A DNA stretch of 33,460 nt, taken from contig CAMUZA010000017.1 in NCBI GenBank assembly GCA_947165085.1, forward strand, positions 1-33,460. The letters run 5' to 3'. Below, in pieces: positions 1 to 8,655 of the stretch (the first letter of the stretch is position 1; every line of letters starts with the position of its first letter). Below the pieces are notes generated by a model. It was not told the origin of the DNA. It searched no databases and was given only the letters and a program-made list of their open reading frames with translations. This DNA comes from an uncultured Clostridia bacterium (GTDB lineage Bacteria; Bacillota; Clostridia; Oscillospirales; Oscillospiraceae). Both the position numbers and the translations under genes were made by a program.

Positions 1-18
1 CTAGAAGCTATTTCTTTC

Positions 19-56
19 CCACCGGCACAGCCGGTGGTTCTCTTTGGTCAACCAAA
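19..56. repeat. Tandem palindromes downstream of the mnmG operon
   Basis: Two perfect inverted repeats sit back to back. The first is an 8-bp stem at 19-26/30-37 (CCACCGGC, loop ACA). The second is TTTGGT-CA-ACCAAA at 43-56. On the plus strand the first stem is followed by a T-rich run, so it could terminate a plus-strand gene lying to the left of the window. On the minus strand the second palindrome overlaps the U-tract of the mnmG terminator. It could also be part of an extragenic repeat family. Function is not determined. Confidence 0.5.
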
Positions 57-94
57 AGAAAACGGCTGGCGCACGAAACCGTGCGCCAGCCGTT
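47..94 (-). terminator. Rho-independent terminator of the suhB-mnmG operon
   Basis: A perfect 14-bp stem (61-74 with 81-94, loop of 6) is followed on the minus strand by a TTTTCTTTT tract. The stem overlaps the mnmG stop codon at 93-95, so the mRNA ends almost directly after the gene. Confidence 0.85.
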
Positions 95-1964
95 ATTCAT
101 TTCGCTCCAGCCAGATCAGAAGGACGGCGATATCCGCCGGACTGACGCCGGAGATACGGCTTGCCTGCCCGATCGAGCGGGGACGGATTTCCGAGAGCTT
201 CTGCCGCGCCTCCAGGCGCAGACCGCCGATGGCGTTGTAGTCCGCGTCCGGCGGGAGCAGGCGCGCTTCCTCGCGGGCAAAGTCCTCGATCTGCTTTTCC
301 TGCCGGCGCAGATAGCCCTCATACTTGACGCGAATCTCCACCTGCTGGGTGACCTCGCGGGGAAGGTCGGGACGGCAGCGGTCGAATGGCGCAAGGCAGT
401 CGTAGTCCAGCTCCGGACGGCGCAGCAGGTCGGAAAGCCGCGCTGCGCTGACCACGGGAGCCGAGCCGCGCGAGCGCAAAAAGGCGTTAAGCTCCGGCGA
501 GGCGGGCGTTCCCGTGGCGTCAAGACGGCGCATTTCGCGCCGGACGGCGTCGTATTTTGCACGAACTTCATCCAGACGCTCCAGCGGAATCAGACCGATC
601 CTGCAGCCAATTTCCGTCAGCCGCTCGTCGGCGTTGTCCTGCCGGTGCAGCAGCCGGTATTCGCTGCGAGAGGTCATAATGCGGTACGGCTCCTCCGTGC
701 CCTTGGTGACGAGATCGTCGATCAGCGTGCCGATGTAGCCGTCCGAGCGGCGCAGGATCAGCGGCTCTCTTTCCAGCAGCTTGAGCGCGGCGTTCACGCC
801 CGCGACAAAGCCCTGCACCGCGGCTTCCTCATACCCTGAGGAACCGTTGAACTGTCCGGCGCCGTAGAGCCCGGGCACTTTTTTTGTCTCCAGTGTGGGG
901 AAAAGCTCGGTGGGATCGACGCAGTCATATTCGATCGCGTAGGCGGGGCGCAGCATTTCCGCATGCTCCAGTCCCGGGACAGTGTGCAGCATCGCAAGCT
1001 GCACGTCCTCCGGCAGACTCGAGGAAAAGCCCTGCAGATACATCTCGTCGGTCGAAAGCCCGCACGGCTCCAAAAAGAGCTGATGGCGCGGCTTGTCCGC
1101 GAAGCGGACGACCTTCGTTTCAATGCTCGGGCAGTAGCGCGGGCCGACACCGGTGATCGAGCCGTCGTAGAGGGGACTGCGTTCCAGATTCTCGCGGATG
1201 ATCTCGTGCGTTTTTTCGTTCGTGTAGGTCAGGTAGCACACCGCGCGGTTTTCCGGCGGCGTTTTGGTCGAAAAAGAGAAGGGCTCGGGGTCGTCGTCGC
1301 CCGGCTGCAGCTCCATTTTGGAAAAATCGACGCTTCTGGCGTTGATGCGCGGGGGGGTACCGGTTTTGAAGCGACGCAGACTCAGACCCAGCGCGCGGAG
1401 ACTTCCGGTCAGCTCGGGCGCGGCGTGCATTCCGTCCGGCCCGGAGGCGATCGAGCATTCGCCCGTAATGCAGCGGCTGTCGAGATAGGTGCCGGCGGCG
1501 ATGACGCAGGCGCGGACGCGGTAGATCGCGCCGAGCTGTGTGACGACGCCGGATACCCTGCCGTCTTCCGTCAGGATCTCGGTGACGGTCGCCTGCTTGA
1601 GATCGAGATTATTCTCGCGCTCCAGAACGTGCTTCATGTGCTCCTGATAACGGCGGCGGTCCGCCTGCGCGCGCAAGGAGTGAACGGCGGGACCCTTGCC
1701 GCGGTTGAGCATGCGGTACTGGATGCAGCAGGCGTCAGCGGCTTTCGCCATTTCGCCGCCGAGCGCGTCCAGCTCACGCACCAGATGTCCCTTGCCCGTG
1801 CCGCCGATCGCGGGATTGCAGGGCATGTTGCCCACCGCGTCGAGGTTGATGGTGAACACCACGGTGCGCAGACCGAGCCTTGCGCCCGCAAGCCCCGCCT
1901 CTATGCCCGCATGCCCTGCGCCGACGACGGCAATATCATATTCTCCTGCGAAATATCGCATCAT
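93..1964 (-). CDS. mnmG: tRNA uridine-5-carboxymethylaminomethyl modification enzyme MnmG (GidA)
   Basis: This is the FAD-dependent subunit of the MnmE-MnmG complex, which installs (carboxymethyl)aminomethyl groups on U34 of certain tRNAs in the cytoplasm. Visible hallmarks are the N-terminal dinucleotide-binding motif [10 protein letters not shown], the [13 protein letters not shown] segment, the FAD-site block [18 protein letters not shown] and the [16 protein letters not shown] block. Length (623 aa) is normal for the family. The ATG at 1964 is preferred: AAGGA lies 7 nt upstream, whereas an in-frame TTG at 1970 sits almost on that ribosome binding site. It is the last gene of a six-gene minus-strand operon, 11 nt after rsmG, and its partner mnmE lies two genes upstream. 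The stop codon overlaps the terminator stem. Confidence 0.97.
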   Translation of the reverse strand: MMRYFAGEYDIAVVGAGHAGIEAGLAGARLGLRTVVFTINLDAVGNMPCNPAIGGTGKGHLVRELDALGGEMAKAADACCIQYRMLNRGKGPAVHSLRAQADRRRYQEHMKHVLERENNLDLKQATVTEILTEDGRVSGVVTQLGAIYRVRACVIAAGTYLDSRCITGECSIASGPDGMHAAPELTGSLRALGLSLRRFKTGTPPRINARSVDFSKMELQPGDDDPEPFSFSTKTPPENRAVCYLTYTNEKTHEIIRENLERSPLYDGSITGVGPRYCPSIETKVVRFADKPRHQLFLEPCGLSTDEMYLQGFSSSLPEDVQLAMLHTVPGLEHAEMLRPAYAIEYDCVDPTELFPTLETKKVPGLYGAGQFNGSSGYEEAAVQGFVAGVNAALKLLEREPLILRRSDGYIGTLIDDLVTKGTEEPYRIMTSRSEYRLLHRQDNADERLTEIGCRIGLIPLERLDEVRAKYDAVRREMRRLDATGTPASPELNAFLRSRGSAPVVSAARLSDLLRRPELDYDCLAPFDRCRPDLPREVTQQVEIRVKYEGYLRRQEKQIEDFAREEARLLPPDADYNAIGGLRLEARQKLSEIRPRSIGQASRISGVSPADIAVLLIWLERNE

Positions 1965-1975
1965 GATCAATTCCT

Positions 1976-2662
1976 TTACAGCGGCTGCTGTTTGATTTTT
2001 GCGAAGCGTCTGGGATAGGCGGCAGGCGTCGGGCGGACCTTTTTGACGACGATGACGCGGTGCGCCGCGCCGTCGATTTCATATTCTGCGATCCGTTCCA
2101 CGCTCCCGCCCAGAACGCGCAGCGCGCGCTTCGCTTCTTTCAGTTCTTCTTCCGCGGCGGCTCCCTTCATGGCGAGAAAATACCCGCCGACGCGCACGAA
2201 GGGCAGGCACAGCTCCGCCAGCACGTTCAGCCGCGCCACCGCGCGGGAGGTCGCGATGTCGTACTGCTCTCTCGCCGCGTATTCCTCTGCGCGGGCTGCG
2301 ACGCATTCGGCTTTCACGCCGAGTGTTTCGAGCGTTTCGCGCAGCCAGTTGACGCGCTTTTGCAGACTGTCGAGCAAGGTCAGCCGGATCGACGGCTCGC
2401 CGAGCTTCATCGGTACGCCCGGAAATCCCGCGCCGCAGCCGACGTCGATCACGGATTTGTCTCTGCAATCGACAACGTTCAGCAGCGCCAGACAGTCGGC
2501 AAAGTGCAGCTTCGCGACTGCCTCCGGCTCTGTGATGGCGGTCAGATTCATGACCTTGTTCTTTTCGATCAGCGCCTCGCCGAAGGCGCAGAACAGGTCG
2601 ATCTGCTCCTGCGTCAGCGCGATGCCGAGCCGCTCACTCTCCGCTTTCAGTGTTCGTTTCAT
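1976..2662 (-). CDS. rsmG: 16S rRNA (guanine527-N7)-methyltransferase RsmG (GidB)
   Basis: This SAM-dependent methyltransferase makes m7G527 in 16S rRNA. In this family, loss of function is known to give low-level streptomycin resistance. The 228-aa product has the SAM-binding motif [15 protein letters not shown] at about residues 70-84, the preceding family block [10 protein letters not shown], and the TSRAVARL segment typical of GidB. The start overlaps the upstream DUF3267 gene by 29 nt, which suggests translational coupling; GGAG is present upstream of the ATG. The usual Firmicutes neighbour mnmG follows directly. Confidence 0.96.
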   Translation of the reverse strand: MKRTLKAESERLGIALTQEQIDLFCAFGEALIEKNKVMNLTAITEPEAVAKLHFADCLALLNVVDCRDKSVIDVGCGAGFPGVPMKLGEPSIRLTLLDSLQKRVNWLRETLETLGVKAECVAARAEEYAAREQYDIATSRAVARLNVLAELCLPFVRVGGYFLAMKGAAAEEELKEAKRALRVLGGSVERIAEYEIDGAAHRVIVVKKVRPTPAAYPRRFAKIKQQPL

Positions 2663-3245
2663 CGTTCATCTCCGTATAGATCGTCACCGCGACGCCGCTG
2701 TCGTGAAACAGGGCGCTTTTCGGCTGACGAACCGCACGACCGGTCATGTAGTAATCGCCGACCGCGCCGCCCAGATTGACAACTTGCAGGACAATAGCAA
2801 GCCAGAACCACTCGCTCTGCAGGAAAACGCTCAGCAGGGCGAACAAAACACCGAAGATCACAACGGGCGCAAGGGCGGTGACGATATAGTCGCGGCGGCT
2901 GAAATACGCCTCGCTGCCGGCGAACAGCAGAACGCCTTTTTTGCCGTAGTGCGGTCGAATGCCGGAAAACATGCGCATACACAGTCCGTGCGTCAGCTCG
3001 TGCAGCGCAAGATAGGCGATCACACAGACAACAAGCAGCAGCAGCCAGAGAACATAGTCGCTGATCCCGCGCTTGAGCAGCGCGAGCAGACCGTCAAAGC
3101 CGCGCCACAGCCAGCCGATGGCAATGACTGCCGCGCCGATCAGAAAAGAAGCGGTATTCAGATTCCGATAGAGACGCCGGTTGGTGTAGAGGTTTACATA
3201 ATCTGCCTCCGCATAGCCGTCCGGCAGGGTAAAGCAAGTTCTCAT
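2634..3245 (-). CDS. DUF3267-type putative membrane zinc metalloprotease
   Basis: This is a 203-aa membrane protein with about four hydrophobic segments. Residues 82-86 read HELTH, a zincin HExxH motif inside a hydrophobic helix. A later NLGGAVGDYYM segment offers an Asp resembling the third metal ligand of DUF3267 / site-2-protease-like proteins. The soluble C-terminal tail is short and acidic. It sits 6 nt after mnmE and overlaps rsmG by 29 nt, so it is fully embedded in the tRNA/rRNA modification operon. Its ribosome binding site is weak and lies in the end of mnmE, consistent with coupled translation. The substrate is unknown, and protease activity is inferred only from the motif and fold resemblance. 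Confidence 0.8.
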   Translation of the reverse strand: MRTCFTLPDGYAEADYVNLYTNRRLYRNLNTASFLIGAAVIAIGWLWRGFDGLLALLKRGISDYVLWLLLLVVCVIAYLALHELTHGLCMRMFSGIRPHYGKKGVLLFAGSEAYFSRRDYIVTALAPVVIFGVLFALLSVFLQSEWFWLAIVLQVVNLGGAVGDYYMTGRAVRQPKSALFHDSGVAVTIYTEMNDETNTESGE

Positions 3246-3251
3246 GTCGTC

Positions 3252-4613
3252 TCACTTTCCGACGCAGAAGCGTTCAAAAATACGGTCGGTAATATCCTCG
3301 CGCACGGTGCGCCCCGTGACCTCGCCGAGCGCCTGCATGGCCTCTTCCGCGTCCAAAAGCACGGCGTCCGGCGTCATTCCGCCGCGCAGCGCGCTCTGCG
3401 CGCTGCGGATCGACGCTGCGGCGCGGGTGACCGCGCCGAACTGACGGGCATTGGTCAAAATCGAGCCGTCGCAGGATACGCCGTCTGCAAACCACTGTTC
3501 TAAGATCTCTTTCAATGCATCCAGATTATCACCGCTCCTGGCGGACAGTGAGATCACGGTGTCAAAGGGAAGATCATCTTCACGGACGCACTGCGGAAGG
3601 TCGGACTTATTCAGCACGGCGAGCCGCTTCGGCGCAGCCTGCGCAGCCTGCATGGCGCGCAGATCCTCTTCGTTCAGCGGCTCCGAGGCGTCGCAGACGA
3701 AGATCGCAAGCTCCGCATCTTTCGCAGCCGCCTCCGACCGCGCCACGCCGAGCGCTTCGATCTGATCGTTCGCCTCTCGGATGCCCGCGGTGTCGGTCAG
3801 CCGGAGCAGCACCCGCCCGATGCGGACGGGCTCTTCCACCGTGTCGCGAGTCGTGCCGGCGATCTCGGTGACGATCACGCGCTCAAAGCCCGCAAGGGCG
3901 TTGAGCAGGGAGGATTTTCCTGCGTTCGGTCTGCCCAGCAAAACCGCCTTGACCCCGTGCTTCAGGTGCCTGCCGCGCTCGAAGGTCGACAGCATTTCCG
4001 TCAGCGCGGTTTCCGCGCGTGCGAGCGTGCCTGCCAGCTCGTCAACGCCGATGTCCTCAATATCCTCGTCGGGATAGTCCAGCACGGCGTGAAAATGGCT
4101 GCACAAGTCGGTCAAATCGTTATAAACAGGGTCGATTCTCTGCAGCAGAGCGCCGCTGAGCTGACCGGCGGCATTGGCTGCCGCGTCGGCAGTTTCGGCG
4201 TCGATCAGGTCGATGACCGCTTCCGCCTGCGTCAGATCGAGCTGTCCGTTGAGAAACGCGCGCTTGGTAAACTCCCCGGGCAGCGCCTGCCTTGCGCCGG
4301 CGGCAAACAGCGCCTCCAGTCCCGCCGCCAGCATGGCAGGCGAGCCGTGGCACTGCAGCTCTACGGTGTCTTCGCCCGTGTAGCTGTGCGGCGCGCGGCA
4401 GACGACCGCCATCGCGCGGTCGATCACGCGACCCTGCCGGTCATAGAGCGTCCCCAGGAGCAGCTTGCGGCTCGGCACCTCGGTCAGCTTCTGCCCGCAG
4501 TCGAGCGAAAAGACCTTGTCCGCAACCTGCGCGCAGCCGTCTCCGGAAAGCCGCAGTATGCCGATCGCGCAGGGAACCTTGCCCGTCGCGACGGCGGCGA
4601 TCACATCACGCAT
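3252..4613 (-). CDS. mnmE: tRNA modification GTPase MnmE (TrmE)
   Basis: This GTPase partners MnmG in U34 tRNA modification. It has 453 aa, the standard length. The N-terminal formyl-THF-binding domain (about 1-118) is followed by a helical domain with an inserted G domain: G1 GRPNAGKS at 227-234, the G2 region AGTTRDT near 252-258, G3 DTAG at 274-277 and G4 NKSD at 335-338. The C-terminus ends FCVGK, the conserved Cys-containing tail needed for modification. AAGGAG precedes the ATG. It lies 28 nt downstream of the M3 peptidase gene. Confidence 0.97.
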   Translation of the reverse strand: MRDVIAAVATGKVPCAIGILRLSGDGCAQVADKVFSLDCGQKLTEVPSRKLLLGTLYDRQGRVIDRAMAVVCRAPHSYTGEDTVELQCHGSPAMLAAGLEALFAAGARQALPGEFTKRAFLNGQLDLTQAEAVIDLIDAETADAAANAAGQLSGALLQRIDPVYNDLTDLCSHFHAVLDYPDEDIEDIGVDELAGTLARAETALTEMLSTFERGRHLKHGVKAVLLGRPNAGKSSLLNALAGFERVIVTEIAGTTRDTVEEPVRIGRVLLRLTDTAGIREANDQIEALGVARSEAAAKDAELAIFVCDASEPLNEEDLRAMQAAQAAPKRLAVLNKSDLPQCVREDDLPFDTVISLSARSGDNLDALKEILEQWFADGVSCDGSILTNARQFGAVTRAAASIRSAQSALRGGMTPDAVLLDAEEAMQALGEVTGRTVREDITDRIFERFCVGK

Positions 4614-4641
4614 GGAAAAACTCCTTCATAGAAAATAAGTA

Positions 4642-6462
4642 TTATCCGTAAAGCTGTTCGTTGAAGAAATCCGCAAGCTCCGCAATACGCCCCTCTTTGA
4701 ACGGGGATTCCAGGCCTGCTTCCTCCAGAAGCGCGAGGATCGTGTTGCCGGAGGCGCTGCGCATCAGCGCGCGGTAGGTCTCCAGACCGTTGCCGCTGCG
4801 CAGCTCCGTCTGATAGACCTGCAGCGCGGCGTCGAGGGAGATACAGTAGCTGATGACGTAGAACGGAGCGATGAAAAAGTGATGAATGTCGATCCAGCCA
4901 GGCGCGAGGATGTCTTCCAGCCCGTACATGCCCATGCCGAATTCCTCGTAGCATTCCAGGAAGACTTCGTTGAGCTTCTCCGCCGTCAGCTCCTCGTCGG
5001 GCAGGGAATAGACCCGCAGCTCGAATTCCGCATAACAAGCCTGCGTGAGGAAGGTCGAGATGGCGTCGGCAATCTGGGACTTCGTCAGACCGTCCCGATC
5101 GGTTTTGCTCAGTTCGGCGCGGCTCAGAGACAGGAATTCCAGACCCTGCGAGAAGATCTCGTTGCAGTCGATGGAGCTCGTGCCGCCGCAGTTGACGTAG
5201 CCGTCGACAAAATGACCGAATTCATGCGTTGCGGTCATGAAATCACCGATATCATCCGTGGGCGAAACGTACAGGAACGGCGCTTCGTAGGCGGGCAGAT
5301 AGGTCATGTAGGAGCCGGGCATCTTGCTGGTCGACTTTGTAATATCGAAGAGCTTGTATTGCTCCATAAAGCTGTACGCCGCGGCGAACTCACCGCCGAA
5401 GGTCTGCGCAGTCTGCTTGACCAGCGCCATGACCCGCTCCATGGTCATCGGCTTGCTGTAGCTGTTGTAGTAAACTTCATAGTAATAGGGAGAGAGCTCC
5501 TTCGCCACATCCGCGTTGTACTGCTTGACCTGATCGGGCGTGTAGTCGCGGTCAAAGTGGAAGCTGTAGGCAAAATCCGCATAGCTGGGATAGTCCAGCT
5601 CTTCTGCGATCTGCTTGCGGACTTTGATCAGCTGGATGAAGATGTCCGCTGCCAGCGGGTTGTATTTCTCGTAGTAGAGGCGGTAGACCTCAAGCAGGGT
5701 CATATAGGGAAGATCTTCTTCCATAAGCTCGTCTACCAGACGCTCTTCGCCGTTCCACATGATCGTCGTGTCGCTCTGCAGGGCCATATACTGCGTCTGC
5801 AGCGCGGCCTCCTGCTGCATCAGCTCTACCACGCGGTCGTTGGAATAGACCTCGTTTTCATCGTAGTAGAGGAAGAAACCCTCTCCGAATTCCAGAGCTT
5901 CCAGCTCGCTGCGGATGGGGCTGTCAGCCATGGCGATATAGCACTTCTCCATGGCCTGCTCGACTAAGGGAGACTGCTCGTCGCACCACTGGTTTTCCTC
6001 GTCATAGAACGTGTCATTGAGGTCGAGCGTGTAGTGGATGTAGGCGATCGAGCTCATGGTGTTGAAGCGGATATAGTCATCATAGACCGGATAGAAAGCG
6101 TCCAGTACGTCTTTTGCCGAGCCGCCGTCTTCGACCATGCTCTGCACGTCGTTAAAACCCTTGCACAGCGCGTCGGTATCCGGTCGGACGTATTCCATTT
6201 CCGAAAAATCTACCAAATCCATCAACGGCTCGTCGCGCTCCAGCTCATCCCAGGTCGTCGGCTCGGTCGGGTCGGTCGGCTTCGTTGAGTCATCCGGCTC
6301 GGTCACTTCGGTCGGACCGGTCGGATCCGTCGATTCGGTCGATGCGCCGGCAAAATCTTTCCAGGAGAACGGACTCGGCTTGGATGGACGGATCAGGCAG
6401 CCCTGCAGCAGGACGCTCAGCGCGATCAGAAGTGCAAGCGCAGCAGTAATCTTTCTTTTCAT
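4642..6462 (-). CDS. Lipoprotein M3-family (oligoendopeptidase F-like) metallopeptidase
   Basis: This is a predicted cell-surface zinc oligopeptidase of 606 aa. The N-terminus MKRKITAALALLIALSV is a lipoprotein signal peptide with lipobox LQGC, lipidated Cys22. Residues about 41-70 form a Thr/Pro/Asp/Glu-rich low-complexity linker. The catalytic motif HEFGH is at 413-417, followed by the NEIFSQGLEF segment whose Glu435 is the likely third zinc ligand, as in M3 peptidases. A GAAAGGAAG ribosome binding site supports the ATG at 6462, which overlaps the suhB stop by 4 nt (ATGA); a longer upstream frame is only the suhB coding sequence read in another phase. Most M3 oligopeptidases are cytosolic, so the lipoprotein form points to processing of peptides outside the membrane. 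The exact substrate is unknown. Confidence 0.9.
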   Translation of the reverse strand: MKRKITAALALLIALSVLLQGCLIRPSKPSPFSWKDFAGASTESTDPTGPTEVTEPDDSTKPTDPTEPTTWDELERDEPLMDLVDFSEMEYVRPDTDALCKGFNDVQSMVEDGGSAKDVLDAFYPVYDDYIRFNTMSSIAYIHYTLDLNDTFYDEENQWCDEQSPLVEQAMEKCYIAMADSPIRSELEALEFGEGFFLYYDENEVYSNDRVVELMQQEAALQTQYMALQSDTTIMWNGEERLVDELMEEDLPYMTLLEVYRLYYEKYNPLAADIFIQLIKVRKQIAEELDYPSYADFAYSFHFDRDYTPDQVKQYNADVAKELSPYYYEVYYNSYSKPMTMERVMALVKQTAQTFGGEFAAAYSFMEQYKLFDITKSTSKMPGSYMTYLPAYEAPFLYVSPTDDIGDFMTATHEFGHFVDGYVNCGGTSSIDCNEIFSQGLEFLSLSRAELSKTDRDGLTKSQIADAISTFLTQACYAEFELRVYSLPDEELTAEKLNEVFLECYEEFGMGMYGLEDILAPGWIDIHHFFIAPFYVISYCISLDAALQVYQTELRSGNGLETYRALMRSASGNTILALLEEAGLESPFKEGRIAELADFFNEQLYG

Positions 6463-7262
6463 TTGATTCTTCCTTTCATATCGGGATCGCTCAAAACACG
6501 GCGAACGATGTTCATAAGCTCGGGGTAGTTGGACGGAGTGCCGACCGCGACGGAACAGCGGTCGATATAGCGAAGCGGCGTGCCGTCCAGCGCGCTGACG
6601 ACGGCGCCAGCCTCCTGCGCGATCAGCGCGGCGGCGGCGTAGTCCCACGGACGGATGCAGGCTTCAAAGAACACGTCGGCTCTGCCCGCTGCGAGATAGC
6701 AGATATCCAGCGCCGCCGAGCCGCTGCGGCGGAAGTCGAGAATCAGCGGCAGAGCCTCCTGCATGATCCGTGCCGTTGCAGGGATGGTGTCGCGGTAGTA
6801 GATCGCGCTGCCGAACATCGCGATGCTCTCCGAGAGGGGAACGTCGCGCATGCGGAGCTGTCTGCCGTTTAAGAACGCGCCCTTGCCGCGCCGCGCGGTG
6901 AACATCTCGCAGGTATAGGGCTGATAGACCGCGCCGTACTCGATTTGCCCGTCCTTCATCAGAGCGACGGAAATACAACTGTGCCGCGCGTGACGGACGA
7001 AATTCATCGTGCCGTCGATCGGATCGACGATAAAATAGGCGGTTTTGCCCACGATATCGTGTTCTTCTTCCTCCTCGCCGTAGAATCCGGCGTCAGGGAA
7101 GGCGTTCAGAAGCTCCTTGCGGAGGTATTCCTGCACCATGCCGTCGTATTTTGTAACCAGGTCGCAGTGGGAGGACTTTTCCTGCACGCTTTCGTCAATG
7201 TGCTTCGCGCGAAGGACGATCTCTCCGGCGCTGCGGACGATCGTTTCGATGATCTCATACAC
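6459..7262 (-). CDS. suhB: Inositol monophosphatase family protein
   Basis: This is a 267-aa Mg2+-dependent phosphatase of the inositol monophosphatase/CysQ superfamily. Visible metal-site motifs are GEEEEE at about 62-67, DPIDGTMNF at 80-88, and the C-terminal PWDYAAA with Asp207. The substrate could be inositol-1-phosphate or a related sugar/nucleotide phosphate, and the sequence alone does not settle this. The start is GTG, preceded at 6 nt by GAGGTGAT, an excellent Shine-Dalgarno match. It is the first gene of the minus-strand operon, with its own promoter immediately upstream. Confidence 0.85.
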   Translation of the reverse strand: MYEIIETIVRSAGEIVLRAKHIDESVQEKSSHCDLVTKYDGMVQEYLRKELLNAFPDAGFYGEEEEEHDIVGKTAYFIVDPIDGTMNFVRHARHSCISVALMKDGQIEYGAVYQPYTCEMFTARRGKGAFLNGRQLRMRDVPLSESIAMFGSAIYYRDTIPATARIMQEALPLILDFRRSGSAALDICYLAAGRADVFFEACIRPWDYAAAALIAQEAGAVVSALDGTPLRYIDRCSVAVGTPSNYPELMNIVRRVLSDPDMKGRIK

Positions 7263-7284
7263 TCTCGCATCACCTCAATTGATA

Positions 7285-7313
7285 ATTATAGCATAAAAGG
7301 TCGAAAATCACAA
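7285..7313 (-). promoter_or_regulatory. Promoter of the suhB-mnmG operon
   Basis: Minus strand: -35 TTGTGA (7308-7313), 17-nt spacer, -10 TATAAT (7285-7290) with an extended TGC just before it. The -35 lies in the stop-codon end of the upstream rlmI-like gene, so the two transcription units abut. Confidence 0.8.
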
Positions 7314-8486
7314 CACTTGCAGGACGCAGCCTTTGAGATAATGCGAGTGTTCCGCGTTCAGCGCGGCGGGATGGTCGCGCGACTGCGTCAGACGCTCCAG
7401 AAGGCGCACCGTTCTGCCGCTGTCCGCGGCTGCCTCGCGCAGCATTTTTTCGAACAGCGGCTGGGTCATGAACTGACTGCACGAACAGGTCAGCAGGATG
7501 CCGCCCGGCTCGCACAGGTGCATGCACCGCAGGTTCAGCTCCTTGTAGCCGCGATACGCGCCCTCCAGCGCGCGCTTGCTCTTGGCGAAGGCAGGCGGGT
7601 CGCAGATTACGACGCCGTAACGCTTTCCCTCCTCGCAGTACTGCCGCACGAGGTCGAAGACGTTGGCGCAGGTCGTTGTGACCACGCCTGCAACGCCGTT
7701 GCGTTCAGCGTTTTCGCGCACCATCTCCAGGGCTTCAGCGGACACGTCCGCCGCTTCGACGCTCTTTGCGCCGTAGAGCGCCGCGTGGATCGAAAAACCG
7801 CCGGTATGGCAGCAAAGATCCAGCACGGTTTTGCCGCTGCAGTAGGGCTTGAGCCGACCGCGGTTTTCCTGCTGATCGAGGAAATGGCCGGTCTTCTGCC
7901 CGTTCACGATATCCACCGCCATCTTCGCGTCGTGCTCGCGGATAATCAGCTCCTGCGGCACCGTTCCGTAAACGCAGCCTTTGATCTGCTCCATGCCCTC
8001 TTTTTCGCGCACCGGCACGTCGTCGCGCTCATAGATACAGCGCGGCGCGAAAATGCCGATCAGCGCGGAGACGACCTCCGCCTTGTGCCGTTCCATACCG
8101 AGCGAGACGATCTGGAAGGAGAGACAGTCGGAGAATTTGTCCACCGTCAGACCGGGCATGCCGTCCGATTCGCCGAAAACCACGCGGCATGAGTCGGAGA
8201 AGCCGAGGCTCTTCCGGTTTTCCCACGCGGCAAGGATGCGGCGGCGGAAGAAGTCCGCGTCGATCTCTTCCGCGCGGTCGCGCGACAGGACGCGCACGAC
8301 GATTTTGGAATTGCGGTTGAAAAAACCCTTTGCCAGAAAGCGCAGACGGCTGTCGAGCACCTCAACGACGCCGCCGTCGGCGCAAACATCGTCCGCCCAG
8401 TCGATTTCGTTGTCATAGACCCACAGTCCGCCGTGCAGGACGTCCTGCTCCTCGCCGCGTATCAGGCATACCTGACCGATCGCCAT
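7308..8486 (-). CDS. rlmI: Class I rRNA cytosine-C5 methyltransferase, RlmI-like
   Basis: Member of the RlmI/YccW family (E. coli RlmI makes m5C1962 in 23S rRNA). The 392-aa protein has an N-terminal PUA-like region (about 1-75), the family segment KTGHFLDQQENR at 198-209, SAM motif I LDLCCHTGGF at 222-231 and motif IV CDPPAF at 295-300, followed by a TCSCSQF block near the second catalytic-Cys position. The ATG at 8486 has TAAGGAG 8 nt upstream; a GTG three codons earlier lies directly behind that site and is less likely. It is transcribed alone and diverges from the U32-mre operon. The exact target base is inferred from the family. Confidence 0.9.
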   Translation of the reverse strand: MAIGQVCLIRGEEQDVLHGGLWVYDNEIDWADDVCADGGVVEVLDSRLRFLAKGFFNRNSKIVVRVLSRDRAEEIDADFFRRRILAAWENRKSLGFSDSCRVVFGESDGMPGLTVDKFSDCLSFQIVSLGMERHKAEVVSALIGIFAPRCIYERDDVPVREKEGMEQIKGCVYGTVPQELIIREHDAKMAVDIVNGQKTGHFLDQQENRGRLKPYCSGKTVLDLCCHTGGFSIHAALYGAKSVEAADVSAEALEMVRENAERNGVAGVVTTTCANVFDLVRQYCEEGKRYGVVICDPPAFAKSKRALEGAYRGYKELNLRCMHLCEPGGILLTCSCSQFMTQPLFEKMLREAAADSGRTVRLLERLTQSRDHPAALNAEHSHYLKGCVLQVL

Positions 8487-8509
8487 AATCCTCACTCCTT
8501 ACGGATCGT

Positions 8510-8538
8510 ATTGTAGCATATTTTTCCGCATTTGCACA
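8510..8538 (-). promoter_or_regulatory. Probable promoter of the rlmI-like gene
   Basis: The minus-strand extended -10 TGC-TACAAT (hexamer at 8510-8515) lies 23 bp upstream of the ATG. The -35 region (TGTGCA at 17-nt spacing) is poor, so recognition would depend on the extended -10. Confidence 0.5.
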
Positions 8539-8605
8539 GAGAGAAATGATATGTAAATTTTTCGAGAATTTTGCGGAAAGGGTAGCAATTGCGCTGCGTT
8601 TTTGA

Positions 8606-8611
8606 TATAAT
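8606..8611 (+). promoter_or_regulatory. Probable -10 of the U32-maf-mreCD-pbp2 operon
   Basis: A perfect TATAAT lies 44 bp before the U32 gene start in an otherwise GC-rich region. No good -35 is seen at 16-18 nt, so the assignment rests on the -10 and its position. Confidence 0.5.
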
Positions 8612-8655
8612 GTATGCTGTTGAAAATCGGATTCTATACTCTCAGGAGTTTTACC

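Noticed and set aside
6462..6648. N-terminal extension of the M3 peptidase
   Set aside because: These 62 codons are Arg-rich out-of-frame suhB sequence. The lipoprotein signal peptide and ribosome binding site fix the start at 6462.
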